From assembly GCF_964275005.1 (NCBI RefSeq), contig NC_092697.1, forward strand, positions 14,305,327 through 14,369,326: DNA of 64,000 bases, written 5' to 3'. Below, piece after piece: positions 1 to 14,476 of the stretch. Each line of letters starts with the position of its first letter. Within the stretch, counting starts at the first letter, position 1. Made by a program: the position numbers and the translations under genes. This DNA is from Diadema setosum (Eukaryota; Echinodermata; Echinoidea; Diadematoida; Diadematidae). A model generated the notes under the pieces. That model did not search any database and was not told where the DNA came from. It saw only the letters and a program-made list of their open reading frames with translations.

Positions 1-160
1 AGCGGTGCGTTGGGATACCAGTGGCGATGGTATGTCCGCTCTCGTAGGTATACATTATGCGAAATTGATGGCTCCTCTCGGCTATGGTTTTACGTACGTG
101 TATATGATGCAAGGAAGGGCCACGTTTTGTTTTTGAGGAGTAAATTACCGTCCACGGCAC

Positions 161-485
161 ATGGAAACCCACCACCGCTTTGTTCTTCTCAAGCACCTGG
201 AGAGCATCTCCCGACACATCGACCCGGCGAAGGTTGCGGCCTCTCTCGCCGATGACCATGGGGTCCTGCCCGCCATTCTCCGGGAGGACGTTGCCAGGCA
301 ACCGTCTCCCAGGCAGCAAGCGTTCCGCCTGGTGGAGCTGGTGGTGTCGTGCGGGCCGCAAGCTTTCGAAGCGCTCTGCAGCGCTCTGACTACTCAGGGC
401 CAAGAGAAATTAGTTCAGACCATCCGACAGGCGGAGAACGACACAAGAGTGGCAGATCCAGCCGTCCTGAGACAGCTTCGGAAAG
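161..485 (+). CDS. Exon 1 of the CARD/Ubl gene: first CARD-like domain
   Basis: The ATG at 161 is the first in frame after a TGA at 134-136. The exon encodes 108 codons plus one base and ends at CGGAAAG|GTAACC. Regularly spaced hydrophobics give a six-helix death-fold pattern: RFVLLKHLESISRHID, then VAASLADDHGVLPAILREDV, RQQAFRLVELVVSCGPQAF and EALCSALTTQGQEKLVQTI. The 'G.QAFEALC.AL' stretch is typical of helices 4-5 of a CARD. Base composition is far more GC-rich than the flanking intron. An upstream non-coding first exon may lie outside the window. Confidence 0.82.
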
Positions 486-3400
486 GTAACCAAAGATTAA
501 TTTCTTTATTGAACCATACATTCATGCATGCTCATCTCTTTTTATCGATGATTTGGTCTCAAAGTGTGAAACATGACAAGCCAGATAAATTGAGTTGTAG
601 TCTGTGTAGTAATGCGTTGAGCTGTGCCGATATGTGTTGAGCTGCGCCGATAATGTGTTAACTCGGGTAAGTATGATTGTTTCAGCTGCTTTAGGCACAA
701 CGTCAATAGTTGTATCGACATCGAATTTCGTGTTTTTCCTACTTTTTTTTTGGGGGGGGGGGGGAGGGGGGAGGGGGAAGGAAATGCTCTTCGAGGACTG
801 ACCGACTTCAAAAAATTCTCTTTCGAATATACGTGATGCTTTATAGATGTTTATTAGATATAGTTTCCTTGTGTTTCATCGAACAGCTAATATGAGAAAA
901 AAAAGGCATGATTTTTGCAAAAATACCTTACCCTATAACCAACCACTCAACTTAAATCAAATCATATCAATCCTAAAAATGGACAACTGAAATCACTAGG
1001 TTTGCTTCAAAAGATTTTTTAGACCAAACAAGATGGAAAATGTTATTTTTTACAAGTGTCCGGCCGATCGATAAAATCTTGATTTCAAAAAATCGTCAAT
1101 TTCTCAGATTTAATACCAATAGTTTTGTTACGATGACACAAACAATATATAATTTGATACATAAGACTCTAGACGAACTGAAAATTACGTATTATCAAAA
1201 GCCAAAACCAATTCGATCAAGAAAAGAGCATGCACCAATAACAAGACAACAGAGAAGAGTATTTTGCTCAAGTAATAGGTTTTCAGCAAACCATGTGTTT
1301 ACGGCAATTTTATTACAGACGTGTAATCAACAATTCACTAGGATATCATTTCCAGTAAGTTCCTTTAGTATTATAAAAGTCCTGAGTTTGTACTGAATTT
1401 ATTACCTCCCTTCTTTCTTGCATTAGACCTCTCATAACCACCACTGGAAAACTGATTAAATATCATTTACAGTTCATTTGCCTGTTGGCGTATACCGACA
1501 AAGTTATTAGCCAGGTAGTGGGTGAAACTGTCCTGAGATAAATCATTATTTTTCTGAATGGGTTTCTCTTCAAGTGAAACGGCTTTCTGTTTGAAAAAGA
1601 AAATCTATATCCCGGACAAAAGTTCCCGAGTATAATAATACCTGTGTTCAGTCGCTGGTTGGATAATCCAAATTTTATTGTCAAAATCATTCCAGCACAC
1701 CATCTATGGATGCTAATCTAACGGAGCTTTCGCATCATGTCGTCTATGTCTATGGCAAAACGTAAAAGTTGCTTTAAGTTTAAGATCCCTCTCACTGTTT
1801 ACAAGTATCTTAACTCTGAATTATCTCCCTCCAAGACGTCTACGACCTAAGAACTCTAAGAAATCTAAGATCTATCCAAAGTCGAGGGCTAACACCAAGA
1901 TACGATGAGAAATGTTCAGTTGTATCGCATAGCTTTTACGCATGTAATGCCCCACTCTCCATCCAGCAAGCAACACCTATGAAAGCAAGCTGCAAGAAGT
2001 CCCCGAAAGAGAGAGAAAAAAAATGCATAATATACATATACAAATCTGTATTGTATCTGTCAATTACATGCACTCAAAGTTTATTTCGCTGTTTTTTATT
2101 TGATTATTATCATTAGATAAAGCTCTCTCTCTCTCTCTCTCTCATTGGTTCACGTTTCCACCGATTAATGTTCGCCGAATTCAGAGAGATATAGATATTA
2201 TACCGTTTGCCAAGAAATCATCACCACCTTTATAGTCAACGATAGTGCGTCCAGATAACATTTGCCTTAGCACACTCTATAAGCATATTGTCACGGCCGA
2301 CTGCTAAAGGTAAATCCGCGTGATATCATCTCGATCGTCACCAAAGATGAAACAGAGTAAAGATTATATTGGTTAAAGATTCAAGATTAGAATTTATTTC
2401 ATATCTAAAGTAGATATGAAATCATATTTAAACAAAGACTTGAATGAAGAAGAAGAATTTTAATTTTGTAAGGTTATTTTTGTAGGAGTACTTCTTGTCC
2501 AGGTCTTCTATTATTAGTGCTAGTACTAGCAGTAGTAGCAGCTATAGTAGTCGATAATCCCATGTGTTAGAATGATTCCTCTTATTCATGCAGGGAAGGC
2601 TGTTCAAAAATAGATCTTAAACACTTGATTTGTGTACGCCGGAATTCAGATCAGTGGCATATCCATCAATCTGAAATTTTTAGTTGCAATAAATCGTACT
2701 TTCGTGGTTCCTGCCATACTTCACAGGATTATCTATTGTCCGACATTTATAGCGCTGTCTGAGGTTTCGTCTGAAATGTGAGTTAATTTGACACGTGTTC
2801 AATGAGTTCAAATTAGATTGGTCTGCCTGTTGACATCTAGTGATTTGTCTCCTGGTGTATGTCGCATCGATCATTTCATGAAAGCCATCCGACGTTTACT
2901 CCCATGCAGATGATATGATTGATAGATACAAGCAAAGTCAGGTGTTTTGTTTTTTGTTTGTTTGTTTGTTTGTTTTTTGCTGCGGCCATCCCACAAGTTC
3001 GACACCCATGAGCATTAAACGGCCCACGAGTAACGCAGACACCGAGTAAAACAGGTAAATAATGCCCAAGAGCTCGACACTATTTAAGTAAATTAAGCCC
3101 CGTGGTGCAATGGTGAGCTCGTGGACCTTTTTTTTTCCTGCTTTTTGCATTTAGTCGGGAGCTCGTGGGAGTTTTTTTTTTTTTTTTTTTTTGCCTGGTG
3201 TTGAGCTCGCGGGTCTTTCATCTGCCTCATTTTTATCTCGTAGATGTTATAGTTAACGGGCCTAGTTTAGTCGATGTCGAGTTTGTGGGCCTTGTGCCTA
3301 TAGCTCGTGGGCTGTATGACTCGTGAGCTGCATATGTCGTGGGCTGTATGACTCGTGGGCAGTATGACTCGTTGACTGTATATCTCGTTGGTGTCGAGCT

Positions 3401-6400
3401 CTTGACGTGCCCCTGTTTGTCACTAGGAGAGACTCTGGCTTTGTTGATTTTACAGGTTGGCAGTGTGCCAAATTCTTTCTTCGATGTGTAATGTCATTTT
3501 TCGTAACAAATTCGATTATTAGGTAAACCAACACGGAGTATAATCACTAATTTATATCAAACGAAAAAAGACACCAAAATAGCAGAATATAATATATAAG
3601 TTTGTTTTTGCTGGAAATTTAAAAGAATACGTATACCTAGTATATACCTACGACCAAGATCACTTTAGTGTCAGACTGTGCAGAAACATTATGAATGTAA
3701 ATCCGGGTCCTTGTGTATTGATGGATAGCTATACAGTATTTCATCACCGAAAGTTTTATTCGTGATAGACTCGATATGTTTCATGAACCTAATGGCGGAG
3801 GTGCTCATTAAATTAAACACACTTCGCTGACTCCATTACCATAATGATATATTTACCTCCGATGATTAAAATGAAGATGTTAGCTCATCAAAGCATCCTC
3901 GTAGTCACTAAAGTACATGGTATCTAAACCGGATCCCTCTTCTACCCATCCTCCACTACTGCCCTATCTTGTTCGTACTCTTCTTCTGCCTTCCACTGCC
4001 TGTTCGTCCTCCTCGTTCTTCCCCCATCCTCCTAACCTCCTCCTCCTCCCAATCCTTGCCCTCGTCCTTGTCCTCCTCTTCCTCATCCTCATCCTCTTCT
4101 TCCTCTTCCAGCTGCTCATCCTCCTCTTTCTCATCCTCATCCTCTTCTTCCTCCAGCTCCCCATCCTCCTCTTTCTCATCCTTATCCTCTTCTTCCTCTT
4201 CCAGCTCCTCATCTACCTCTTTCTCATCCTCATCCTCTTCTTCCTCCAGCTCCCCGTCCTCCTCTTCCTCATCCTCATCCTCTCTTCCTCTTCCAGCTCC
4301 TCATCCTCCTCTTTCTCATCCTCATCCTCTTCTTCCCCTTCCAGCTCCCCATCCTCCTCTTTCTCATCCTCATCCTCTTCTTCCCCTTCCAGCTCCTCAT
4401 CCTCCTCTTTCTCATCCTCATCCTCTTCTTCCCCTTCCAGCTCCCCATCCTCCTCTTCCTCATCCTCATCCTCTTCTTCCTCTTCCAGCTCCTCCTCCTC
4501 TTTCTCATCCTCATCCTCTTCTTCCTCTTCCAGCTCCTCATCCTCCTCTTTCTCATCCTCATCCTCTTCTTCCTCCAGCTCCCCATCCTCCTCTTTCTCA
4601 TCCTCATCCTCTTCTTCCCCTTCCAGCTCCCCATCCTCCTCTTTCTCATCCTCATCCTCTTCTTCCCCTTCCAGCTCCCCATCCTCCTCTTCCTCATCCT
4701 CATCCTCTTCTTCCTCTTCCAGCTCCTCCTCCTCTTTCTCATCCTCATCCTCTTCTTCCTCTTCCAGCTCCTCATCCTCCTCTTTCTCATCCTCATCCTC
4801 TTCTTCCTCCAGCTCCCCATCCTCCTCTTTCTCATCCTCATCCTCTTCTTCCCCTTCCAGCTCCCCATCCTCCTCTTCCTCATCCTCATCCTCTTCTTCC
4901 TCTTCCAGCTGCTCATCCTCCTCTTTCTCATCCTCATCCTCTTCTTCCTCCAGCTCCCCATCCTCCTCTTTCTCATCCTTATCCTCTTCTTCCTCTTCCA
5001 GCTCCTCATCTACCTCTTTCTCATCCTCATCCTCTTCTTCCTCCAGCTCCCCATCCTCCTCTTCCTCATCCTCATCCTCTCTTCCTCTTCCAGCTCCTCA
5101 TCCTCCTCTTTCTCATCCTCATCCTCTTCTTCCTCCAGCTCCCCATCCTCCTCTTTCTCATGCTCATCCTCTTCTTCCTCCAGCTCCTCATCCTCCTCTC
5201 TCTCATCCTCATCCTCTTCTTCCTCCAGCTCCTCATCTTCCTCTTTCTCATCCTCATCCTCCTCTTTATCTCCATCTCTTCCTAGTTCCTCTACCTTCTC
5301 CTCTTCCTCCCGCAAACAACCTCAAATTGGCAACACGGATGTAGAATTTAATAATAGAAACATAACGTTGCCATGGCAATCAAAGCCACAATGACAACGT
5401 ATCGACAGTTGCTGTTTTTTTTTTTTCATGACTGTTGTATGTTGATGTGAGAGACCAAATGTTTTACGCTAATTAAGTGGGACGCGCCAGATCGCATATA
5501 CAGCTGGCAATCTCGGGTCTTGCAAACTTTTATCAGTAGCGGCGCAGTCTTTTTTTAAAATCATCTGATAATATGCGCTATAGGATATGAAAAAATTAAG
5601 AATAAATGAATGAATGGAAAATAATGCTAATGAAAAAAAAAATGAATGCAAAAAGTATAATGCTTATCATACACACGCATACAGATACAGATCGATCAAG
5701 AATAGGCCTATAACTTGTTGATGTGCCAATAGTAGCGTTGTCACCCTGGCAACGGCTAAGCCTGAATTAAATTGGGTCAGGGATGAGATTGCAAGAAGAA
5801 TTATCAACAATTATAGGCTTTCAATAATAAGGTTCTCTTTCACACCTTTCGAAATCAAATTTATCGCGATTGTTATCAACGGAGGTGAGAATATCTTCCG
5901 CTCAGTTTAACTCAGCACACATGGAATCTTTGCTTTCTACAAAACCCGATAATTTGTGGTGAGTGATGAGTTGATTAAATTTTCGCACGACGGTCTAAGG
6001 TTGATTTTTCCCGCAATGAAGTTCCTATGAAGATCAGTCTCTATAGAGTTAGTTGAGCGGAATAAATAAGTGAACAGAAACCACATCGATATAGAGCTGT
6101 GATAATGGGCGTTGAAAAAAAGAAGGTCCTCTTATAAATTGCCGAACTATTTTCATGCTTTCCCATTCAGCCGTTTACCGACGCGGAATAATAATCTCGA
6201 ACTTATTGCATCCGGAATTCGAAAAGTTGCAAACTGACACTCTCCCTGCAATATCGCGAGCAAAAGTAAGCTTATAATATCTCCACTTTGTAAACCATGT
6301 CATCCAAGTCTGTTAGTTAGCGCACCGTAGGCCTACACCGCGAAAGTAACTTGACAGTAAAGGCAGGATCCCACGGGATTTCCAATGAGGATGATAGCAG

Positions 6401-6588
6401 TCTTTTTTTAAGCTTTGGAAAGGTGCCAGCGTTGTTAGGGAAGGGATTATGCACGAATGCACCCTTCCACACACACTCATACCCGTATACTTTTGTCCAT
6501 ACAGATAGAGAACAAAAAATCTTAACATACACATAACGGCTATACTTACGCAATACTGTTGTACACACCACACACGTATAAATAAATG

Positions 6589-6673
<85 letters not shown>

Positions 6674-9600
6674 ATACATGTTTATACACAGTATGTCAAA
6701 AAAATTACAATCACATTTTTGCTTTGATGACTTCAATATGATTGAAATGTCAGGAATTTTCAAGGTGTTCAAATATAACATCTTAGCTGTTGCAGAATAT
6801 CCCATTCAATTTGGTTAAGTGGTCACAGAGTAATGTGGATCGTTGTAAAGCATGTCATGGGTCTGACTCTTCGACGTTTAGCACTTGGATGCTCTTGGAA
6901 CTGCACATTATATATGTGCAATGAACCTAATGGACAGAACTGTAAGATGTAAATGTAATAAGTTATGGTTTCATACGTACCCTGAAACTGTATATTTGGA
7001 TTGATTCACTATTTTTAAAGTTATCATTGCGGAGGGTCCCGTTGTAATTTTTTTGGGACGCATGGTGTATATAACGCCAAAGTGAATGTGAATGTGTGCG
7101 TTTATGACACTGCCTGTTGCTTTAAAAAAAAAGAAGGATGGTAGCTGTCTTAATTAAGTCCTTCAGAGTCCTTGATGCCGATGTCGTAGAGGATTTTGTT
7201 GCCAACATCATGAAACAATGGATATCATTCTCTTTTCAAGCCCCTCCCTCCCACCCCCTCTCCTAGTCTGTTTATAAGTGCTTTTAGTGAATTTTGGAAG
7301 AAAAAAAAAATCACCACTCCCGAACACATTTATCGCTGGCCTTCCTCCCCTATATGTTATTACGGAATGGTGTGATTAAAAGAGTAATCAATTTCAGGCC
7401 CATGCGCTGCGAAAGCTCCCCCGATGCCGCCATGGCCGTTCCAGGCGAAGTGGCACAAGCTCAGGGTTGCAACTGTTTCAAAAAGTCTGAGTGCAAAATA
7501 AAGAAGATTATTTGAATCTTTCGAAAGCTTAATAGCATCAAGCTAATTCCATCTGTTAATTAGGTACCTATCATGCGTGGCAAAAGTGAATGAGATCTAC
7601 TGGCAGCACTGTAACCCTGATGGGCATAATCGTTATTTTTTTCTGGTTTTATACCGATGTATTTTCAGATACGTTCTGCAGTTATTTCAATATGTTTATG
7701 TTAACAACGATGATGTGATACATAATGACAAAATAATCATGTGATAGAAAAAAGCAATTAATCAGTATTATGCTATGTTTATTCGATGCAAAGCCTTCTT
7801 TGATAACTTGATTTTAATAATTATGCTTAAAACATTGAAGGTCAAGTTCAAGTTCAAGTTCAAGTTCAATCATAGTTTATTTCCAATCAAAGAAAATCAA
7901 AACGTAATGCAAAGTATACATATCATAAAATGATATTGTCTACACTTTTACAAAAGGTTCATGTAATATACGAAATAAATTATATACATCAACATATGTA
8001 CAATAATCAGAAGGAACGATGCGTATACATGTATACTTCGCGAGCTTTCAGAAAATAACTTCAATTTTGGAAAATAGCGATCCACAAAAAAGCTAAGCTT
8101 GTAGGACGTGGATCCCTAGATAATTGATGAGTAAGCAGTATATCATTCAAGTTTGTTTTATTATTTTCTTACAGCATTTATATTAAATATAGATTACTTA
8201 AGTCGTTTGTAAAAATATAGCTATACGCTGGCTTCGACAATAATAGGAAATAAGTATCAATGCTAATGCCCAGACGGTGTTCACTGAACTGGTGTACCGG
8301 GAAAATATAAGAAGGACGACACACTCGTACATAAGAAGGACGACACACTCGTACAGACAGGTCAAACTATAATAGGCCATTTGTTGAAGCGAAAGTGGTC
8401 CCAAGAGTACACAAGTATAATTATGTGTGGAAGATTTGAAAAAAAAAATGAATGTAATCGTGATAATGATTTACCACTTTGCATAATTTCGCGAGAAACT
8501 GCATAGTTATGTAATGGATGCGTATTAAAGTTATTATCAAAAAGTTATTATAGGTTTTCCCGGCCAATTTCGCACTTTTGTCAGTCAATTTGATAAAAGG
8601 TTCATTCAATTTAGCGAAAATCCTCGTCACTGCACATTCTGTCATTCAAAATTGCAACTTGTTCGTTCAATTTAGCATTTCGGTCAATGAAATTCGCACA
8701 TATGCCTTTCGAATTCGTAAAACGGGCATTCAAATTGGCACGTGCTCTTCAGTCATTCAAATTCGCCAGCACTGGCGGAAAATGGTATTTCAGTCATTCA
8801 ATTTCGCGTATGGGCAGTCAAATTCCAAATATGTTCATTCAAATTGGCGTAATGTTATTTTTATTTTGAAAAGGTGAGAACCGTGATTTATGCGTATTTA
8901 AATGTGAATTTTTGTTTCATCCACACACTGTTAAGTATATAGTAAAGGTATCTTTGACCCTAAATAACTCAAATTTGTTGTTCTGTAACGCCCCTCTTCT
9001 TCCATTATCAGAACTATACATGCCATGCTTGCACCAGTACCATAGATTCACTTCACTTTCTTATGTCCAGTCATGGCAGCACGAGTTAGATACAGGCGTA
9101 TCTCTCAAGAAAACAGGGAAAGAATCATAGAAGCATTTGAGGGTAATAACCTTGACAAATTGATGGCTAGAGCTGATCCAAGAACTTTTATTTATTCCTA
9201 ATGATAATTAACGCAATCTAGCACCCACCAAATGAAAATAATGAAACATGCAGATGAAAGAAATAATCATGTAAATTGAAACCTCCTTCTCCCAATTATT
9301 GACAAAACAAACTTAAGATCAATGTATCTGTGAATGAAATAATGCTATCGAACATTATAAACACATACACTTATTTTGAAAGTACTGTTACAAAGGTGAT
9401 ATCAGAATAAAAGCATAAACGTGTCTGCTAAATTGACTGCAGTAAATGCGAAATTGGATGCCCAAGAATGAATTCGAATGAACGAGCGCAGCGTTTACGT
9501 GATCACGTGACTATATCGTGCTAAATTGAATGAACGATTTGCGAAATGGTGCTTGTCTTACGAATTTGAACCGAAAAAGTGCTGATTCGAATGATGTAAA

Positions 9601-11451
9601 AGGTAATTTGAATGCTCCAAAATGAATTTGAATGAAAAGATTATAAAATTGAAATACCGAACATGCCGTCTAGGCTAAATTGTGCTAAATTGAATGCAGC
9701 AATTAGGAATTGGACTGAAAAAAGTGCGAAATTGGCCGGGAAAACCTATATTAAAGTTATTATTGAAAACTGCGAATAAAGTGTATTGGTGGAGTGTGCA
9801 TATTGCTGGGAATTTTTACTCAGCCGAGTAATTTTGCCAGTGTTCTGAGAGAAGAAAATATGAGAAAGCACAGTCATCTTGACATTCAAATTAATCCTTA
9901 ATCGTCGTATTTCAACATTGAACAAAAATATTCTTCTTAATTTGGGTCTTAAAAGAAAGCAGAAGAATTCCATACATCAGAACCACTCTGGAATGACATA
10001 TTTTGATAGTCACGTTGATTCTCAGTTATCATGCTTATAGCAACATGCATAAAATGAGTAATCAAATCTGAAAATCAGAGAAAATTTACTTTTATCGGAA
10101 AACATTTTTATGCTTCATTTATTGGTTTATTATGAATATCATACCTTTGCTTGAAATTGGTAGAATTGCAGGAGTTTTACAGAGTCAAAGATTAAAATTA
10201 TCACACACAAACACACACACATACGCTAAGCACAAACAAGCAAAAAACACCAGATACTAACTTGACAAAATCGACTTTTCATCTATAATAATGTAAAGAA
10301 ACCTGAATAATACATTCAATGAACTTTTGCATGTAAATGGAGGTGTATAAGAAGAAAAGAAACATGTACCATGGCAATGTACAACAATGCTTAGACCTAA
10401 TTGAATAATACGACAAGCTCTATGTTGTCTTTTCTTTTTCCACTTTGAAAACTGAATACCCGTACATTTTACGCATAGATGACCAATAGATAGTGTATGA
10501 ATATCACAAATTAAATGTTATCTTGATTGATTTTGCATTTAACTCCAGTTTTGATGAAAGTGAAAGGCTTCATATAACATGTAACCTATAGAAATCTCTC
10601 TCATCTATTATCATTTCGCGATTGGTCATAATCATATATTTCTACGCAGAGTTTTATGACATTGTCAATATTTTTTTTAAGATAAAGAAAATAAATGTGT
10701 ACTATTTTAAGCCTGATTTTGTATTGCTGTATATCTCTTGTATGTCTATCATGTTTATGTATCTATGTTATACGTGTGCTTTGTATGTGTATAACGTATC
10801 GATGTAACCGGGTATGCATGCAAACAAAACAAATTTCCAGAAACAGACAATAAAATCGAATTGAATTGAATTGAATTGAATTGAATTGAATTTGCTTTTT
10901 ACGCAACGCTTCTTGCCAACACTGAATGACTCGATTCATAAATAGCACTTGTCTCGCGCCCTTGCTCTTTGTAAATTGAATTTTGCGGAGAAACGGCGGA
11001 ATAAAGCTCATCTGAATTTTGGGGCATCACCGCTCATCGCTCACATTGATAGCGCATTGACAATAATACAGGTCACGTGATCAAACGACCTCGATAACAG
11101 GCTGTGGCTTTCATTTCTCATGAGGATGCATGCAGTCAGGGTTATGCTACTTCATCACAGTGTTGAATGATGTAGATATACATAATGAGACATGACTGTG
11201 ACCTATGGTGAATGGGTCTTTTGGGTCACGTGACCGTGCAATTATCTACCTCATCGCGCACTCAGTAAAATGTGGTCGTGCATTATACAACCAATCGATC
11301 GCTGTCGCACTTGAACTCGTTGATGTTTATTCGGGTTATATGAGACCCGTTACGCAGCCAACAAGAGCGCTTCGTCCACGGGTTTTCACTGTTCCATGTG
11401 CACATTACTGCGGTGATATAATGTACAGGCCTATTGTTGCATTGTAGCGTG

Positions 11452-11482
<31 letters not shown>

Positions 11483-12041
11483 AGAGAGAAGGCAGGAGAG
11501 AGAGTGTGTGTTGTGTGTATGTGTGTGTGTGTATGTGTGTGCGCGCGCGAGGAAAGGCATGTACTAAGTATGTGTTTTAAGCAGAGAGTTGCTCTACTGA
11601 ATAGTTTTCTCTTGTTTGCAACTGCATCCTTGATGGAGGTCAATTAAATATCTGTCGAATAGCCTCTTAATGTAAGTCTGTACCCTCCCTCTCTCCCTCT
11701 CTCTCTCTCTCTCTCTATGTATGTATATATACATATATATACACATATATATGTGATAAAAACCTAAAATGGCATTAGACTAAAAATGTTTTATCCTGGC
11801 GAGGAAAGCGCATGATATAGAAACAACACACCAAAAAGATATATACACCTTATATATGTATATATATATATATATATATACCTACTTTTCTAGGTCCAAA
11901 CATGTTGCGAATTCACGTATTTGCTCCAATATAACGAAGAATCAAGAAATAAACTAGTAATAATAATCCTAGTAGTAATTCTACTTTTCTAGTATATATA
12001 TATATACACACACACATATATATATATACATATATATACCT

Positions 12042-12096
<55 letters not shown>

Positions 12097-14432
12097 TTAG
12101 TATAATTGTGTATACGTATAGGATCTATGTTATACATTGGCAGTTTTTATGCAATACACTTGCCTCCTAATATTGTGTCAAACATTGAGAGGCAATGTCA
12201 GGTGCTGTTAGTGGTAATCATACGACGAAAAACTATTATCCCATCGAGTTTCGCATGATGTGGACCTTCGATCTAAATGTTTGCACCTTCACATTGCGTT
12301 TTATCTTTATCAACTCGGAATTAATATTTTGTTTTCTAGCATGAAATGTTTGTGAGGACTATAATTAAATAGTATCCATAAAGATTGGTCGCTGACTGGT
12401 GATTACTATATGAAATAACGGGACCCATGCAGCCAGGACCTAAGTCGTTGTTATATTGCACCTCGACCGTCAGGTGTTTACAATGCAAGAATTTGACAAG
12501 CTTCCGCCGCGGCTAGAATGAAATGCTGTTCATCCATTTACACCATTATAGTCTAACATAGATGACCTTGTTTATTGTTATACCATAACACCTGAAAGTT
12601 TCTCACGGGAGTTGTATTTTCCCCTCAAAGTAAACAATAACATTCTTTTTTAATAATCTCTCGGGGAAAAATATAATTTCCGCGGTGATGTCAAATGTTA
12701 TATAAATTACACCTCTAAAAATGCAATAGCTTATGTGTATACCGTTTAATCCAGTGTAATATAAAAAAAAAAAAAAAAAAAAACGGGACCGGGACAGAAA
12801 TTTAGCATTTTCGACACGTGTGATTACGGCCACCCCCATTGTTCGACCCATAATCATGATTCATAATTACAGTATGAAGCTTCATCCATAAACGTTTGAA
12901 TACCAGATTCATGGAAGCCATCGCTGAACCGGAAATACACCGGTTCAAATTCAGTTCGGAGTTTATCTTCTGAAGACCTGGGCCCGTTTCATAAAACTTG
13001 TTGTGAATAACAAGCTACGATAGTTGATTGAATGAATGGTTTATTGATCATCAAACTTTGCAGCCGAATGGCTGAATTGCGTCTGATTTACAGGGATAAA
13101 AATACAGTGAGACAAAATAAATTACATGTACAAAACACAAACAAAATGCAATCATTACAACATAGTTGTTACAAGCTACTGAAATCCTTGCATCTGATCG
13201 GCTGAGAGCAAATTTGTCATCGAAATGGGGCAGTTGTTACTGATAACAAGTTTCATGAAATGGAACCTTGATCATCAAGCTATACCATCCGACTGTGGAT
13301 TACCAACTATATTTCAAAACTTAGAATCCCATTCGCATGCATTATTTTGAATATGTCAGGCTAGTCTTGTTCAAGCGTCCTACTTGTCATGAACAATTAA
13401 GGCGGTAGTTTGACTCAGACGGCAACGCATCTACCTCCCAATTTAAATAACTCGGATTCGATTCCCGAGTTTAGCTGAACTGTTATAATGTTGTGTGCAA
13501 TCATACCGTGCGTCCTCTCCAGTATCGACTCGTACGTGGCAAACCACTCTGTCCCAGATAAGTCATAAAATGGAGACTCCGTCTCCGTGTGTGCCAGAGT
13601 CACAACTCATGCACGTGAAAGATCCCGCTTCGTTCATCCATCGAAAAGAGCAAGGTGCACAACCTGGTGAAATAGTCCACCCCAAGTACACACAACTTGA
13701 CCCCACAGAGGACCAGCCAGTGCAGCTGAATTTGGACTATCCAGCCATCTTCTCAGATGGAAAATGAAACAGACACGTCAACAAGCAAGTAAACAAACAA
13801 ACAAACAAAGAAACAAACAAACAACCCCTGTCACCAATTAGATGTGGATGGGATCTAAATTATTATTTCTTTGTCAGTAAACCGGTCTACTGAATGACAG
13901 ATTTCAATTTTCGAATTTATGTCAGAAGGGATTATTTATGAAAACCCATGATCTCTTTGGGAAGTGACATGAATTCTAACTTTCCAAAAATCTAGCTCGT
14001 GGAAAATATGTATAAAATGATCCTGATTAAACGTTTTCTTAAAACAATTGCCGCCATCATTATTTTGATAAAATTTCGTGGAAATACAGTACTTTCGCGA
14101 AAAGAGGATTATCATTTAAACAAAAAAAAAAACCTTTTAAAAATGCAAATATGATTATCAGCATAACAAGATCGTCGTCAGCCCATAACCCATTTGTTGC
14201 TTACTGTCTTTTTTCCAATTGAATATGTCTTTGAAAATAGATATTCCGAATTCCCTCATATCGATATTAAATTGATATTCAAAGAATGACCCCGTAAATC
14301 GCAGAAGAAAAAAAAAAACATTGAGCAAATGAAGCTGTTAAATTATTAGTCATTCTTGCCAGGGGGTGAAAAAAGTAAGGACGGATGGACTGTGGGAAAG
14401 TGAAATGATACGACATTTGAGAAAAGGAGAAG

Positions 14433-14476
<44 letters not shown>

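Noticed and set aside
1-160. Promoter of the CARD gene
   Set aside because: Only 160 bases precede the start codon and no TATA or initiator is convincing; a 5' non-coding exon outside the window is possible.
3917-5344. 475-codon Ser/Pro/Leu frame and opposite-strand acidic/basic frames
   Set aside because: They are translations of the 45-bp polypyrimidine repeat; other frames are equally open and there is no start or splice support.
6313-6805. Minus-strand frames with Thr-His and Tyr-Ile runs
   Set aside because: They read through the TA/TG microsatellite.
8578-8877. 99-codon frame
   Set aside because: Lies in the repeated motif arm of a DNA transposon.
13495-13767. 90-codon frame that looks protein-like
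   Set aside because: It spans the body of a tRNA-derived SINE.
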